A stretch of 64,000 bases of DNA from Oreohelix idahoensis (Eukaryota; Mollusca; Gastropoda; Stylommatophora; Oreohelicidae): assembly GCA_024509875.1 (NCBI GenBank), contig JAMPIV010014129.1:110001-174000 (forward strand). Direction: 5' to 3'. Positions 23,890 through 34,537 of the stretch are shown piece after piece; the stretch's first letter is position 1; each line of letters begins with the position of its first letter. Under the pieces are notes generated by a model. The model did not search any database and was not told the DNA's origin. It was given only the letters and a program-made list of their open reading frames with translations. Both the position numbers and the translations under genes were made by a program.

Positions 23890-24825
23890 TCATGAGAAAG
23901 TAATGCGTATTCTTGCAATAAACTCGGAGAATTCAACTCCATTTTCAGGTAACATGTTTTTAAATTGTAGACGATAGCCGTCTTCGTTAAGCTGATATTT
24001 CTTTAACAGAGCGGCCCTGACAACCTCATAATTGTTCTTGTCAGGTTCATCCACCATATTTAATATACTTAGAGCTTTACCTGTCAGTATCCCTGATAAC
24101 TGATAAACATATTTTGCTTTGTCTATGTTATGAGCTGTACATGCTTGTTCAAATCTGTCCAGATAGAACATTATGTCATCACTGGAAGGACTAAATGTTG
24201 GTAACTTAATCTTAAAAGTATCATTATTAGCCTTACCAGAAGATGAACCCTTGTTTGAATCATTACCATTACTCATGTTCATCAATTTCAATTTTTCCAA
24301 CTCTAAAGCTAAGACCTTTTCTTCATGTTCCATTTTTGCTTTCTCTTTCCTCTCATCAGATTCTCTCTGTAACCTTCTCTCCTCAGCCTGAGCCTCTATT
24401 TGAAGTCTTTCAGCTTCTTTTTCAAGTCTTTTATTTTCAGCCTCTTTTTCAAGTCTTTTATTTTCAGCCTCTTTTTCAAGTCTTTTATTTTCAGCCTCTT
24501 TTTCAAGTCTTTTATTCTCAGCCTCTTTTTCAAGTCTTTTATTTTCAGCCTCTTTTTCAAGTCTTTTATTTTCAGCCTCTAGCTGGAGTTTTCTTTCCTC
24601 AGCTTCTGATTCCCTTTTTTGTGTTTCCATTTCCATTTGGAATCTTTTTTCATCCACCTGCATCTGCAGTTTCTTTTGTTCAGCTTCCATATGCAGTTTC
24701 TTTTGTTCAGCTTCCATTGCTTTATCATATCGAGCAGTTGCAAATTCTTCTAACTTATCACCAGTCTTCCCAAGCAATTTACCCTGCTCAATAAAGTGCT
24801 CAAATGTAGACATGTTGTCTAACAT
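23890..24825 (-). pseudogene. E2 gag N-terminal part
   Basis: The frame encodes 311 residues from the first Met in the leader-distal region. Residues 5-40 are helical, about 40-190 form a long charged coiled coil that includes a nine-residue unit (AENKRLEKE) repeated about six times, and about 205-310 form the capsid-like domain (KIKLPTFSPSSDDIMFYLDRF, YQLSGILTGKAL). A TGA at 23892-23890 ends it, but the same frame continues with WVELSKTEKTYEGL, so this is a single in-frame stop within gag. It may be a new nonsense mutation, a readthrough site, or an error in the assembly. Confidence 0.88.
24412..24585 (-). repeat. 27-bp minisatellite inside E2 gag
   Basis: A 27-bp unit repeats about six times with almost no drift, encoding the repeating AENKRLEKE of the gag coiled coil. 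The unit length is a multiple of three and keeps the frame. Confidence 0.92.
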
Positions 24826-26261
24826 ATGCGTCCAAAACCTGAAATAATTAACTAATTTATTTCAAACCTAAGTGTAACAAGTCTTAATTAAGCACTTGTA
24901 TATTCACATCACATTATATTATCCCAGTCTCTGTGGGAAACAAGTCTCCAATCAAAGAACTTGTATATGAAATATCAACAATCAATTCTTGATCATAAGT
25001 GCACTTCTCATTCAATAGTGCACAACACTATTCATCATTCATTTATCATCAGTGTAGTAGTAACAGTGCATTAGCATAGCCCATTAACTAATTACTATAA
25101 CTGTAAACAATGACTATGTAAACACATGCAGAATGTAAACATTGAAAATGTAAACAATGCAAACAATGTAAACAATAACAATGTAAACAATAACAAAGAT
25201 CAGCAACAATACAAAAACGTTCGCAGAAATCAACTAAAAATAAAGCAGAAATTAATGAAATATCACAAAAAAATGTGACGATATCTACGATAGAATTAAA
25301 CAAAATACATGACACCACAGTGTATAAACAAAAATGTTGTATGAAACTAAATTATAGACAAGAGTAGGCTAACAAATACAAACAAATCAAAACAAAACTA
25401 AAGAATGCGAAATAATAACGAAAACAATATTAAAACATGTCATCACAGCTAACATAAATAGCAACAGAAGTCGCTTAGCAAATTCCAGTATCGGAAATTT
25501 GCAAACCCTACAGAAAACGCTCACAATAGACGACCTCTATGACGTGGCATAATCTAACGGAGACACCACCCAACCGAGAACCCGCTGAAATATAAACATA
25601 TAAATATACAAATAACATATAGACATATAACATATAGAATGAGATGATACACAGAAGACTCAGCAGAAGTATAAGGGCACAGTTTACATACAAACAGGCC
25701 ACTTAACTTATAGGCTTCCAATCGTAGAACAGCAGAAAAAACGGATGTCAATCAACGTCCTAAAGAGCGAAGCTCCAACGATGATGGCACATCTGAACTG
25801 CTTCCACTGCTAACACGATGGTACTTGAGCTTCTGAAATACTGTATGTTGAGTTGTTTCGGCACTTGACCTTCTAATCCAAAAGTAAGTTGATGGAAATC
25901 GGTACTTGGCCTTCTTCAGAAAACAACCCGTTTCAACCGGCACTTGACCTTCACAAAAAACGACAGCACTGGAACCTTGACAGCAGCAACTTGCTTGACT
26001 TGCGTAAAAGATAACAGCAGTCCGAGTTATCCGGCAACATGTAACAACGCCGGGTACTGTCAAATTCTTGTTTCCGTCAAAAAAATTGAAATTTTGACTT
26101 TTACCGGGCAACGCCGAGTACTTTGAAAATTTTGAAGATGTTGGCTGTCTTGAAGAATGTTAATTTCTTGATGGATGCTGATAAATTCTTGTTGAAAATG
26201 AAGTGGGTAAGGGACCCCGTGTTTGCTGGTACCAGAATCAAACCAGCTTATGGCCACCAAA
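24826..26261 (-). other. E2 5' untranslated leader
   Basis: The 1.4-kb leader between the 5' LTR and gag has two repetitive parts. An AATGTAAACA-type repeat occupies about 25125-25195. A looser unit of about 60 bp with a CACTTGACCTTC core occupies about 25800-25980. Its frames lack motifs. The leader would be expected to contain the packaging signal. Confidence 0.6.
26242..26259 (-). other. E2 primer binding site (putative)
   Basis: TGGTGGCCATAAGCTGG begins two bases inside the 5' LTR on the minus strand. It differs from the TGGGG-type sites of E1, E3 and E4, which suggests a different priming tRNA. Confidence 0.6.
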
Positions 26262-27339
26262 TGATGCGTGATGCCATATGATGATGGATGGTATCCGCAT
26301 GTCTGGTTTTGTGTAGTGTGCAGATGTGTTCAGTCAAACAATGTTCATACAAAAATAACAGGGCAATCCACATAGGACGTCAGTAAACTCACGACGTATA
26401 AAGTCAATGATTCTTGAAACAGCCGTTGACGTTTTTCTTCATTGTTTATTGTGGACGCCACAGTGACAAAATGGTTACGCGAATATGTAGACACATCAAA
26501 CAGTCATTATCACAGCAACATTCAATACAGCAATAGACGGTAGACAGCATTACAATGATGAGTCAGATGCATGTTATATTTCATAGTGCTGTAAATGTAG
26601 TCAGGTGAAAAACTCCATCCTTTTCTATAACGGCCAGGAGATAACCAGATGTATGAGATCAGTTCACTCTCCTTAATCTGACTTCAGCAAGACAGACACG
26701 TCTGCCGAAGTATAAATAATGTCCTCAAAAATATCCTCTAGATAACAAAGGTTTTTCAAACCTAGTTCAGGTAACCAAGTAGCAAGTAATAGTCCTTGGG
26801 ACCTGCATCAACCGATGCAGCACAATACAGCGACATGTGAGCTGGGAAAACATCTCGTGACGACGACTTTCGAAGACAGGCTATGAACCAGAAATCGTTC
26901 ACGACCAAAAATCGATAGAGTTAATGAAAATGTTAATTTACCTTGCCTTCCGGAAATACACAGAAATATCACGCCTCCCGACATGTGGGAAACACTAGAG
27001 GTATTATCTCGAATAAACGAAATATCCATTAAGAGGACTACACATCCCTGACAGAACAAAAAATAGCGGAGATCCCCTCTTCAACGAGGCATCTCTTTCG
27101 CCATTCCAAATCGCTCACTCCACTAGTGGTGGGCGGAAACCGATCGACCAAGAAGCAAGACAAGTCATGCGCAGTCCAGCGCAAAATGACCACAGCTCAA
27201 ACTTAACTGCATTCGATACCAACGCGAGAAGACAAATGCTTACCGAGAAAAGTGACTATAAATTTCAAGCAGTTGTTGCCCTTGCGTTATAAAATAGATA
27301 TTGAAATAAAACGATGTTGCGAGAATTTATCACGCAACA
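26262..27339 (-). repeat. E2 5' LTR
   Basis: 1078 bp, near-identical to the 3' LTR. It should contain the element promoter. TATA-like motifs are present, but I did not assign a start site. Confidence 0.95.
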
Positions 27340-27344
27340 CTTGC

Positions 27345-28593
<1,249 letters not shown>

Positions 28594-28616
28594 ATTACTT
28601 ATAAGGGGGCATTGGT

Positions 28617-28919
28617 TGGATTACTCCAACTTGAGGCTTGACGGACCAGAACCATTGTATAACCCCTTCACAAAAGGCGACGGACCAGATAACAAGTTAA
28701 CAAATTTGCTCAGCCCTTAAGCAGCGGTTGTTCTTGACTTCTTGAAATATCTTGTGAAGGCTCCCTAAGGTAGAAACGCCATTGATCTTCTATCTATATC
28801 TTTGCCAAGAGTAATCTTGCGCGAAGATAAATACCTTGGACGACCTACTTTTAGATACGCTTGCGTTGTGACCATTAGTGGACCACTACTGCAAAGCAAG
28901 GGGAGACAATCCCGTGACA
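28617..28919 (+). repeat. Solo LTR related to E4
   Basis: The segment aligns with the E4 LTRs over their whole length, including CTTGTGAA-type and GTAGAAACGCCATT-type blocks, TTTGCCAAGAGTAATCTT, GGACCACTACTGCAAAGCA and the CCGTGACA end. It has TG...CA ends and is about 303 bp. A target duplication is not visible. It is more diverged than the two E4 LTRs are from each other. Confidence 0.65.
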
Positions 28920-29347
28920 GTATCTTCCCAAGATACTCAAAACAATAGGTTTGATTTTATATCTCTTCAAGGTGTGTTGTTTTTTCTTTTCTTTTTGATT
29001 CTACAAACTGTTTTCACTTAAATGATAACGGTTTCTATGAAAATAGAATGCAGCTCTTGATGTATTTTGTGAATACTGATACTGAGTTTTAAAATATGAC
29101 ATTGTTTATTCATTATCATTTCAAGATTTTAATGTTTGGCTTGTACTTTTCCCATTTTCTCACACCTATTTCTTACTTCTCTCGTTACTGTCAGATGTGT
29201 CCTCTGTTTATTTTTCTCATTATTTCCTTAGTCTCATCTACTTTCTTGTTTTTGTTTGTTTGTTTTTTTTTCAATTTTCAGAGTGCTCTATCGCCCTCAC
29301 AGATCATTCATTAACACATGCACTCCTGTGACTTCGTGCCTTGATAC
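28920..29347. other. Aldolase intron 2, exon-proximal part
   Basis: A/T- and pyrimidine-rich intron sequence immediately downstream of exon 2 on the minus strand. No other feature is seen. Confidence 0.5.
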
Positions 29348-29514
29348 CTTTACTCCAGGAATAATCCCTTTTTTTTCTAGCAGTTTCAGGAACGGGGTAC
29401 CAGACGAGTCAGACTGCCTGGTGGTCTCATCGTGCATAATCACGCCAGAGATATAATCCGCGATTGAGTCGTCACAAGAAAAAAGAACCTCGCGGTATCT
29501 GCGTCTAGTATCCT
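29348..29514 (-). CDS. Fructose-bisphosphate aldolase, coding exon 2
   Basis: The exon is preceded by a pyrimidine-rich acceptor ending in acag (29518-29515) and followed by a GT donor at 29347-29346. Its 167 bases complete Glu53 and run to Lys108, so exons 1 and 2 total exactly 108 codons. The motifs EDTRRRYREVLF, ISGVI and GIIPGVK match the second segment of class I aldolases. Lys108 corresponds to catalytic Lys107 of vertebrate enzymes. The usual FHETLYQ stretch is replaced by HDETTRQ, which marks a divergent paralogue rather than a standard muscle-type enzyme. No stop or frameshift is present. The intron to exon 1 is 28,570 bp and the intron to exon 3 is 20,068 bp. Confidence 0.93.
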
Positions 29515-29814
29515 CTGTAAAAATCAAATTAATTCATAGTAAATGCTAGCCAAATCGTACAACGTGCAATAAGAGATACAAGAGAAGACGAAAATGGTAG
29601 AAAATCACAAACAAGAATGGGGGAAAAAAAGAAGAAGAAAATCATAACTATAATAATAGAATGTTATGAAGAATTTGAGCAAAGTAGAACTGTGTCATGT
29701 CTTAGTTATGTTCATTCAATTCCCTATGTACTATAGGGAATACAACAAATTTACATCAGACCTGTTATATGCCTTACTTTCTGGGTATTTCTTTGTCTTG
29801 AGCCCCGTATTATT

Positions 29815-30050
29815 CCCGGGGGCCTCTGAAAATACAAAGAAAGAATAGCACCTTTACGTCCTCATGCATGGCGAAGAAAGCGACTAATATAAGGTTGTGC
29901 AGGTGGTTGGCAACTTCATCGCGTAAAACAGGTTGCAACAGAAACCACCGCTACAGGTGTATTTGATTTCATAGTGCAGATTTCCTCCGAAGGACCAACT
30001 ACGGTGGTGGTTCCGTGCCCCGTAAGGAGCGCAAAGGATAAAGATGATGT
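29815..30050 (+). repeat. Dispersed repeat family R1, copy 3
   Basis: Shared blocks with 37010-37250 include CCTCATGCATG, GCGACTAATAT, AGGTTGT, CGCGTAAAACA, GAAACCACCGCT and a terminal GATGATG. It is the inverse orientation of the copies at 8930 and 15330. Confidence 0.65.
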
Positions 30051-30593
30051 CCAATATGCCCTCCTTAATGTCGGTCGCCTATTCTCTTCTCATTGTTTTT
30101 TAATTCTATTTCTCTTTACCATGGGGATTCCAGAACCAGGCCGGTCTTGGTAAGTTATACCGCTGGTGTCCTGAAGGAGTCCCATTTCCAATGCCAGCGT
30201 ATTCTCCTCACTTTTTGTTTGACTGGTTCTTTCCATCAGTTCTCAATTGGTTATCTAGACATATTATTCCAATCCTATTATTCTGAATAAAGCTTTTCCC
30301 TTCATGTATACAAATCTGAAACTTTCTCGTTGCAATTTTTCTGAATTATGCTGCCAAATGCGCAATTTTCACTTGCTCGTTTAGTGTTGGAACATTCCAG
30401 GTACCAGGTCTAGAGATTTTCCTAGACAAAGAAAAAAGTCTAAGACCCATTCTTCTTTCAGCTCTCTGTGGGCTGCGTCATATGCCTCTTTAATAGAGGG
30501 CCTTCTTTCGTACTAGATAGCTGAGTTCAATTATTTGAATTACTTGCTGGTGTGCCTTAAAGGAGGGTTGGACATGGGGCTGGCTATCTCATC
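30051..30593. other. Aldolase intron 1 sequence without recognised gene
   Basis: Nothing beyond unannotated intron DNA is seen. Confidence 0.4.
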
Positions 30594-30906
30594 TTGTTTG
30601 GTTTGGTTTTTGGTTTGGTTTTTAAAGGACCATCTTCACTGCACACGGACAGCTCCATCAGTGCTCCGATCTCCTCCCTTAGATCACACAAGGAAGATCT
30701 CAGCACAGTGCACAAACTCCGTAACACCGGCGGGAATCCTAATGTGTGCATATAGGAATCACACATTCTATAAATATTTTTGTGGTCGGTAAGTTCCTAA
30801 TTTTTAAATTTTACCAGGGCATCGGTCGTATGGCCTACTCTTTACGATTTCCAACTGTCGTTGGATTTTTAACGTGCGCAACTTGCACACGGGACCTACT
30901 GTTGTT
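30594..30906 (-). mobile_element. tRNA-derived SINE family, 5'-truncated copy
   Basis: On the minus strand this matches the body and AAACC-type tail of the SINEs at 34957-35441 and 38546-39056 (for example CACACATTCTATAAATATTTTTG and GTGCGCAACTTGCACACGGGACC on the plus strand). The tRNA-like head is missing. Its truncated end abuts the AGT array. Confidence 0.85.
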
Positions 30907-30910
30907 TATG

Positions 30911-30963
30911 GGGGTAGTAGTAGTAGTAGTAATAGTAGTAGTAGTAGTAGTAGTAGTAGTAGC

Positions 30964-30995
<32 letters not shown>

Positions 30996-31137
30996 CAGTA
31001 GTAGTAGTAGTAGTAGCAGTAGTGGTGGTAGTAGTAGTAGTAGCAGTAGTGGAGGTAGTAGTAGTAGTAGCAGTAGTGGAGGTAGTAGTAGTAGTAGTAG
31101 CAGTAGTGGTAATAGTAGTAGTAGTAGCAGTAGTAAA
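30911..31137. repeat. (AGT)n microsatellite, about 225 bp
   Basis: AGT triplets with AGC and GGT interruptions fill the interval. Serine- or valine-only frames here are artefacts. Confidence 0.95.
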
Positions 31138-31270
31138 AGATTAAGCCATGCATGTCTAAGTTCACACTGTCTCACGGTGAAACCGCGAATGGCTCATTAA
31201 ATCAGTCGAGGTTCCTTAGATGACACGATCCTACTTGGATAACTGTGGCAATTCTAGAGCTAATACATGC
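31136..31270 (+). rRNA. 18S rRNA gene fragment (orphan, about 135 bp)
   Basis: The sequence from AAAGATTAAGCCATGCATG through CTAGAGCTAATACATGC is the 5' part of small-subunit rRNA, roughly positions 20-155 of a eukaryotic 18S gene. I see one clear difference from the animal consensus (TAAGTTCACAC for TAAGTACACAC). It starts in the AGT array and breaks off into unrelated sequence directly after CATGC. It is too short to be functional and is a recent transfer from the rDNA. Confidence 0.93.
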
Positions 31271-31742
31271 TTACCTGGCGAACCTCTGTCTCTATCGACT
31301 GTGTGTGGTTTCCCCGTCTCCGGGCCCTCCCAGTATCTGCAACCAAGACAGAGAGATGTGTCCGTTTCCATATATTGCTCGCACAGTCCGGCATTTTCCT
31401 CAGACCTTCGGGTCTCGAGGTGTCTGCGTCCCTTATATAGTCAGCAATGACTGGAAGGGACGCACAATGTCCGGCATTCCCACAGACCCTCTGCTCTCGA
31501 GGTGTCTGTATCCCTTATACAGTCAGAAATGACTGAAAGGGAAGATGGAAGAGAGGGCAAGTTCCGTATCTTACTAATGACAGGCGGTTGCTACTGGTGT
31601 CAGACTGAAACGGCCAGACCGTTCCTCTGACGTCCAGGCCGGGTCTCGCTGCATGGGCAACAGCTTGATCTACAATTGCCTAACCACGTGCCATCGAAAG
31701 ATTTCGGGAGGTACGCTTCTACGGTCAGTAATGACTGGAAGG
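31271..31742. repeat. 82-bp tandem repeat unit and flanking GC-rich DNA next to 18S fragment
   Basis: Units starting GTCCGGCATT at about 31387 and 31469 share CAGACC, CTCGAGGTGTCTG, CCCTTATA and AGTCAG-AATGACTG blocks with an 82-bp period. A third partial AGTAATGACTGGAAGGGA occurs at 31726-31743. This could be rDNA spacer that moved with the 18S fragment, but I cannot confirm that. Confidence 0.6.
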
Positions 31743-32055
<313 letters not shown>

Positions 32056-33510
32056 AGTAATAGAGATACAAATGAGAAGCTACAAATGTAAATTGGGCTG
32101 ATGATTCTGCTAGCCAAGTCACTATGCTTCTACATAATAGAAAACCCGAAGTGACTTCTTGACAAGACGAATGTGTAACTGATGACAATAACCTGACAAG
32201 CGCCAGTGCAATAAGAAGACTCTGGAGATAATAGGACACGCATTGAAAAAACCTGGCTGTCGTTGTTCTGTAGTCCTCAGTGTAAGAGAGAGAGAGAGAG
32301 AGAGAGGGGGAGATCAATGAACACATAGAGAAGAGAACTGGAGACATGAAGGGATGAAGAAGACATGGACACACTTTGAGCTGATGGCGGGGGACAGGAA
32401 GATTTGGCATACGTTTCTTGAAGGCCCATGCTCCTTTTGAAGCGGAAGGGTGATCGTGATGATGATGATTCCTTTATGCCTACGTTTCTGGGTTGTCTCA
32501 GAGTGTGTATTATATATGTTGTCTGTCTACAGTACATCTTTTGTTCAGATTATACATTTTGTGTGCAATATGGCTCTCATACTTGTGATATCTGCTTCAT
32601 CAGATGGTCAACTTCAATTTTTTTTTTTTTTAAACTGTGATTTTTTTTCCTTCACAGCAGTAAAACATGTTGCACTTTTAGCTAACGCTAAATCAGACAC
32701 TTTTAAATCCAAACGATAGCCCAAAAAAATTCTCCTGCATACTGATTCCTACAGAGCACGCTCAGAGATCCACGGCAAACAAAGATTCCGTGTCCTAACT
32801 TTCCATGTGACTAATTTGGATATGTTTCAAAGTAAAGAAGACGATCAGTAAGCTATCCAGATTCCTTTCGCATTTCGCCGCTCTGTGGTCAGTGTCCTTG
32901 TTGGAGAATTTTCCTCCATCAGCGATGTCTAGCTAGAATGATTTATTTTGAATGGCTTGTTCGTGATCTGCACGACGTTTTTAAGCTCATAAATATATCT
33001 TAACAGAAAGGGACAGAAAGGGACAGAACGGACACGTTATCGCAATAAGGATATACAAAGCAAGACAGAGGGGCCCAAAAGCCTTTCAGTGTATTTGGAA
33101 AGACATTTGAACTAAAAACAGACACACTGTATGGCTCTGAGGCATGACAAAAATTGTTAAAAAGACGACCATAAAGTTATACTTTCATAGATTGGTGCTG
33201 GAGCAAAATATGGTTAAAACTAGCAATAACCCGTCAAAATTGACAGGTTTGAATTGCAGCCATCTTATCATTTTGATCCATAATAATAAGTCTGCAATAC
33301 TTTAAATTTTGTATTGAAGAAACAATCAAAAACTTACATTTTAAGGTTATTTTTAAGAAAAATGATGTTAAATCAGTTTCCCGAATGAAACTGGACAGAA
33401 GAGTATCTTGATTGTCTGTTGATTTAATCTGCATCTCCGCACCTTCCTGTCTCCAGTTCATGTACAGTTTATCAATTGTGTTGTTGGCTTCTTTCCATAA
33501 TCAAACTGTT
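32056..33510. other. Intron 1 sequence with a LINE-tail-like piece
   Basis: A GA microsatellite occupies 32283-32311. At about 32320-32430 the sequence AGAGAACTGGAGACATGAAG...GAGCTGATGG matches 63905-63995, suggesting a shared LINE or SINE 3' end followed by GAT repeats. Otherwise nothing is recognised. Confidence 0.5.
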
Positions 33511-33677
33511 CATGCACACAGTCATTTGCGCACTTTTCTATTTTCAGGAGAGTACATATAAGGGAAACAATGTAATTATTGTCTAACTTTCAACCACAGT
33601 TGCACCCCTTAGCTGTGGTTGAAAGTTAATGTACTCTCTTTCGAAAACAGAAAAGTGCGAAAATGACGGTGTGCATG
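33511..33677. repeat. Imperfect palindrome (foldback)
   Basis: Outer arms 33511-33556 and 33629-33677 are inverted (CATGCACAC...AGTACAT against ATGTACTCTC...GTGTGCATG). An inner perfect 16-bp stem, TAACTTTCAACCACAG, at 33584-33599 pairs with 33613-33628. The RNA of either strand would form a long hairpin. Confidence 0.8.
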
Positions 33678-34154
33678 ATGTGACCGACCGACCGACGTAC
33701 TTACGACGGGAATTATGGTATTGGATAGTTTGAGAGGACCTTAAAAATGAATCGATGGAACGATTCAGACACCTTCCAGTGTAGCAGGAGATTGGACAAC
33801 CAGAAAGGTGCGGAATTTCATAAATGAGTGCGTGTGCAGAATGGAAGGATTGAAATGGTATAACACGATCACCAATGTACAGCTGATGGAAGGAGTAAGA
33901 CAAACACCAGTTTAATGATATAATGCTGGTTTTGAATATGTCACTAATAGTATGAAAACAAGTTGATATCACTACAAGGTAGCCCCTGTTCTAATATTTC
34001 CAGGTACAGGAAATAGAGGGAGACTAAACAACACATGAAGAAGAGAGCTGGTGTCAAGTAAACATTGGATAAAGAAAGTAGGAGATGACTTAGAATGGAC
34101 GGCACAGGCCAGGAGAACTGGGAATGTTTTCTTGCTCAACAAGAGCTGAAAGGT
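33678..34154. other. Intron 1 sequence, probable LINE 3' end before GAT array
   Basis: The final 80 bp before the GAT array (about 34070-34150) reads like a LINE C-terminus with a microsatellite tail, but the match is too short to name. Confidence 0.35.
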
Positions 34155-34495
34155 AATGATGACGATGATGATGATGATGATGATGATGATGACGAGGAAG
34201 ATGTGATGATGATGGTGATGATGACGGTGATGATGATGATGATGATGACGGTGATGATGACGAAGATGGTGATGGTAATGGTCATGATGATGATGGTGAT
34301 TATAATAATGCTGATGATGATGGTGATGATGATGATGGTGATGGTGATGATGATGTTGGTCATGATGATGGGGATGATGATGGGGATAATGACGGTGATG
34401 ATGATGATGAAGATGATGGTGATTATGAAGATGATGATGACGATCGTGATAAAGATGATGACGACAGCGACGAAATCGATGCTGTTGATAATGAT
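34155..34495. repeat. (GAT)n microsatellite, about 340 bp, interrupted
   Basis: GAT, GGT and GAC triplets dominate. All long frames here are artefacts of the repeat. Confidence 0.95.
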
Positions 34496-34537
34496 GATTA
34501 TGGCTGTAGTGAAGCGGACAGAAATATTCTGAAAAAT

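Larger units (their letters stand above)
17969..27339 (-). mobile_element. E2: complete Gmr1-like Ty3/Gypsy retrotransposon, 9.37 kb
   Basis: Two LTRs (1077 and 1078 bp) bound gag, protease, integrase, reverse transcriptase and RNase H on the minus strand. A 5-bp target duplication, cttgc, occurs at 17964-17968 and 27340-27344. A primer-binding-like site and a polypurine tract are present at the expected places. I count two substitutions and one single-base indel between the LTRs, so the insertion is very recent. The coding region would be one long gag-pol frame except for a TGA in gag and one extra C in reverse transcriptase. It sits in aldolase intron 2 in the same orientation as the host gene. 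Confidence 0.95.
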
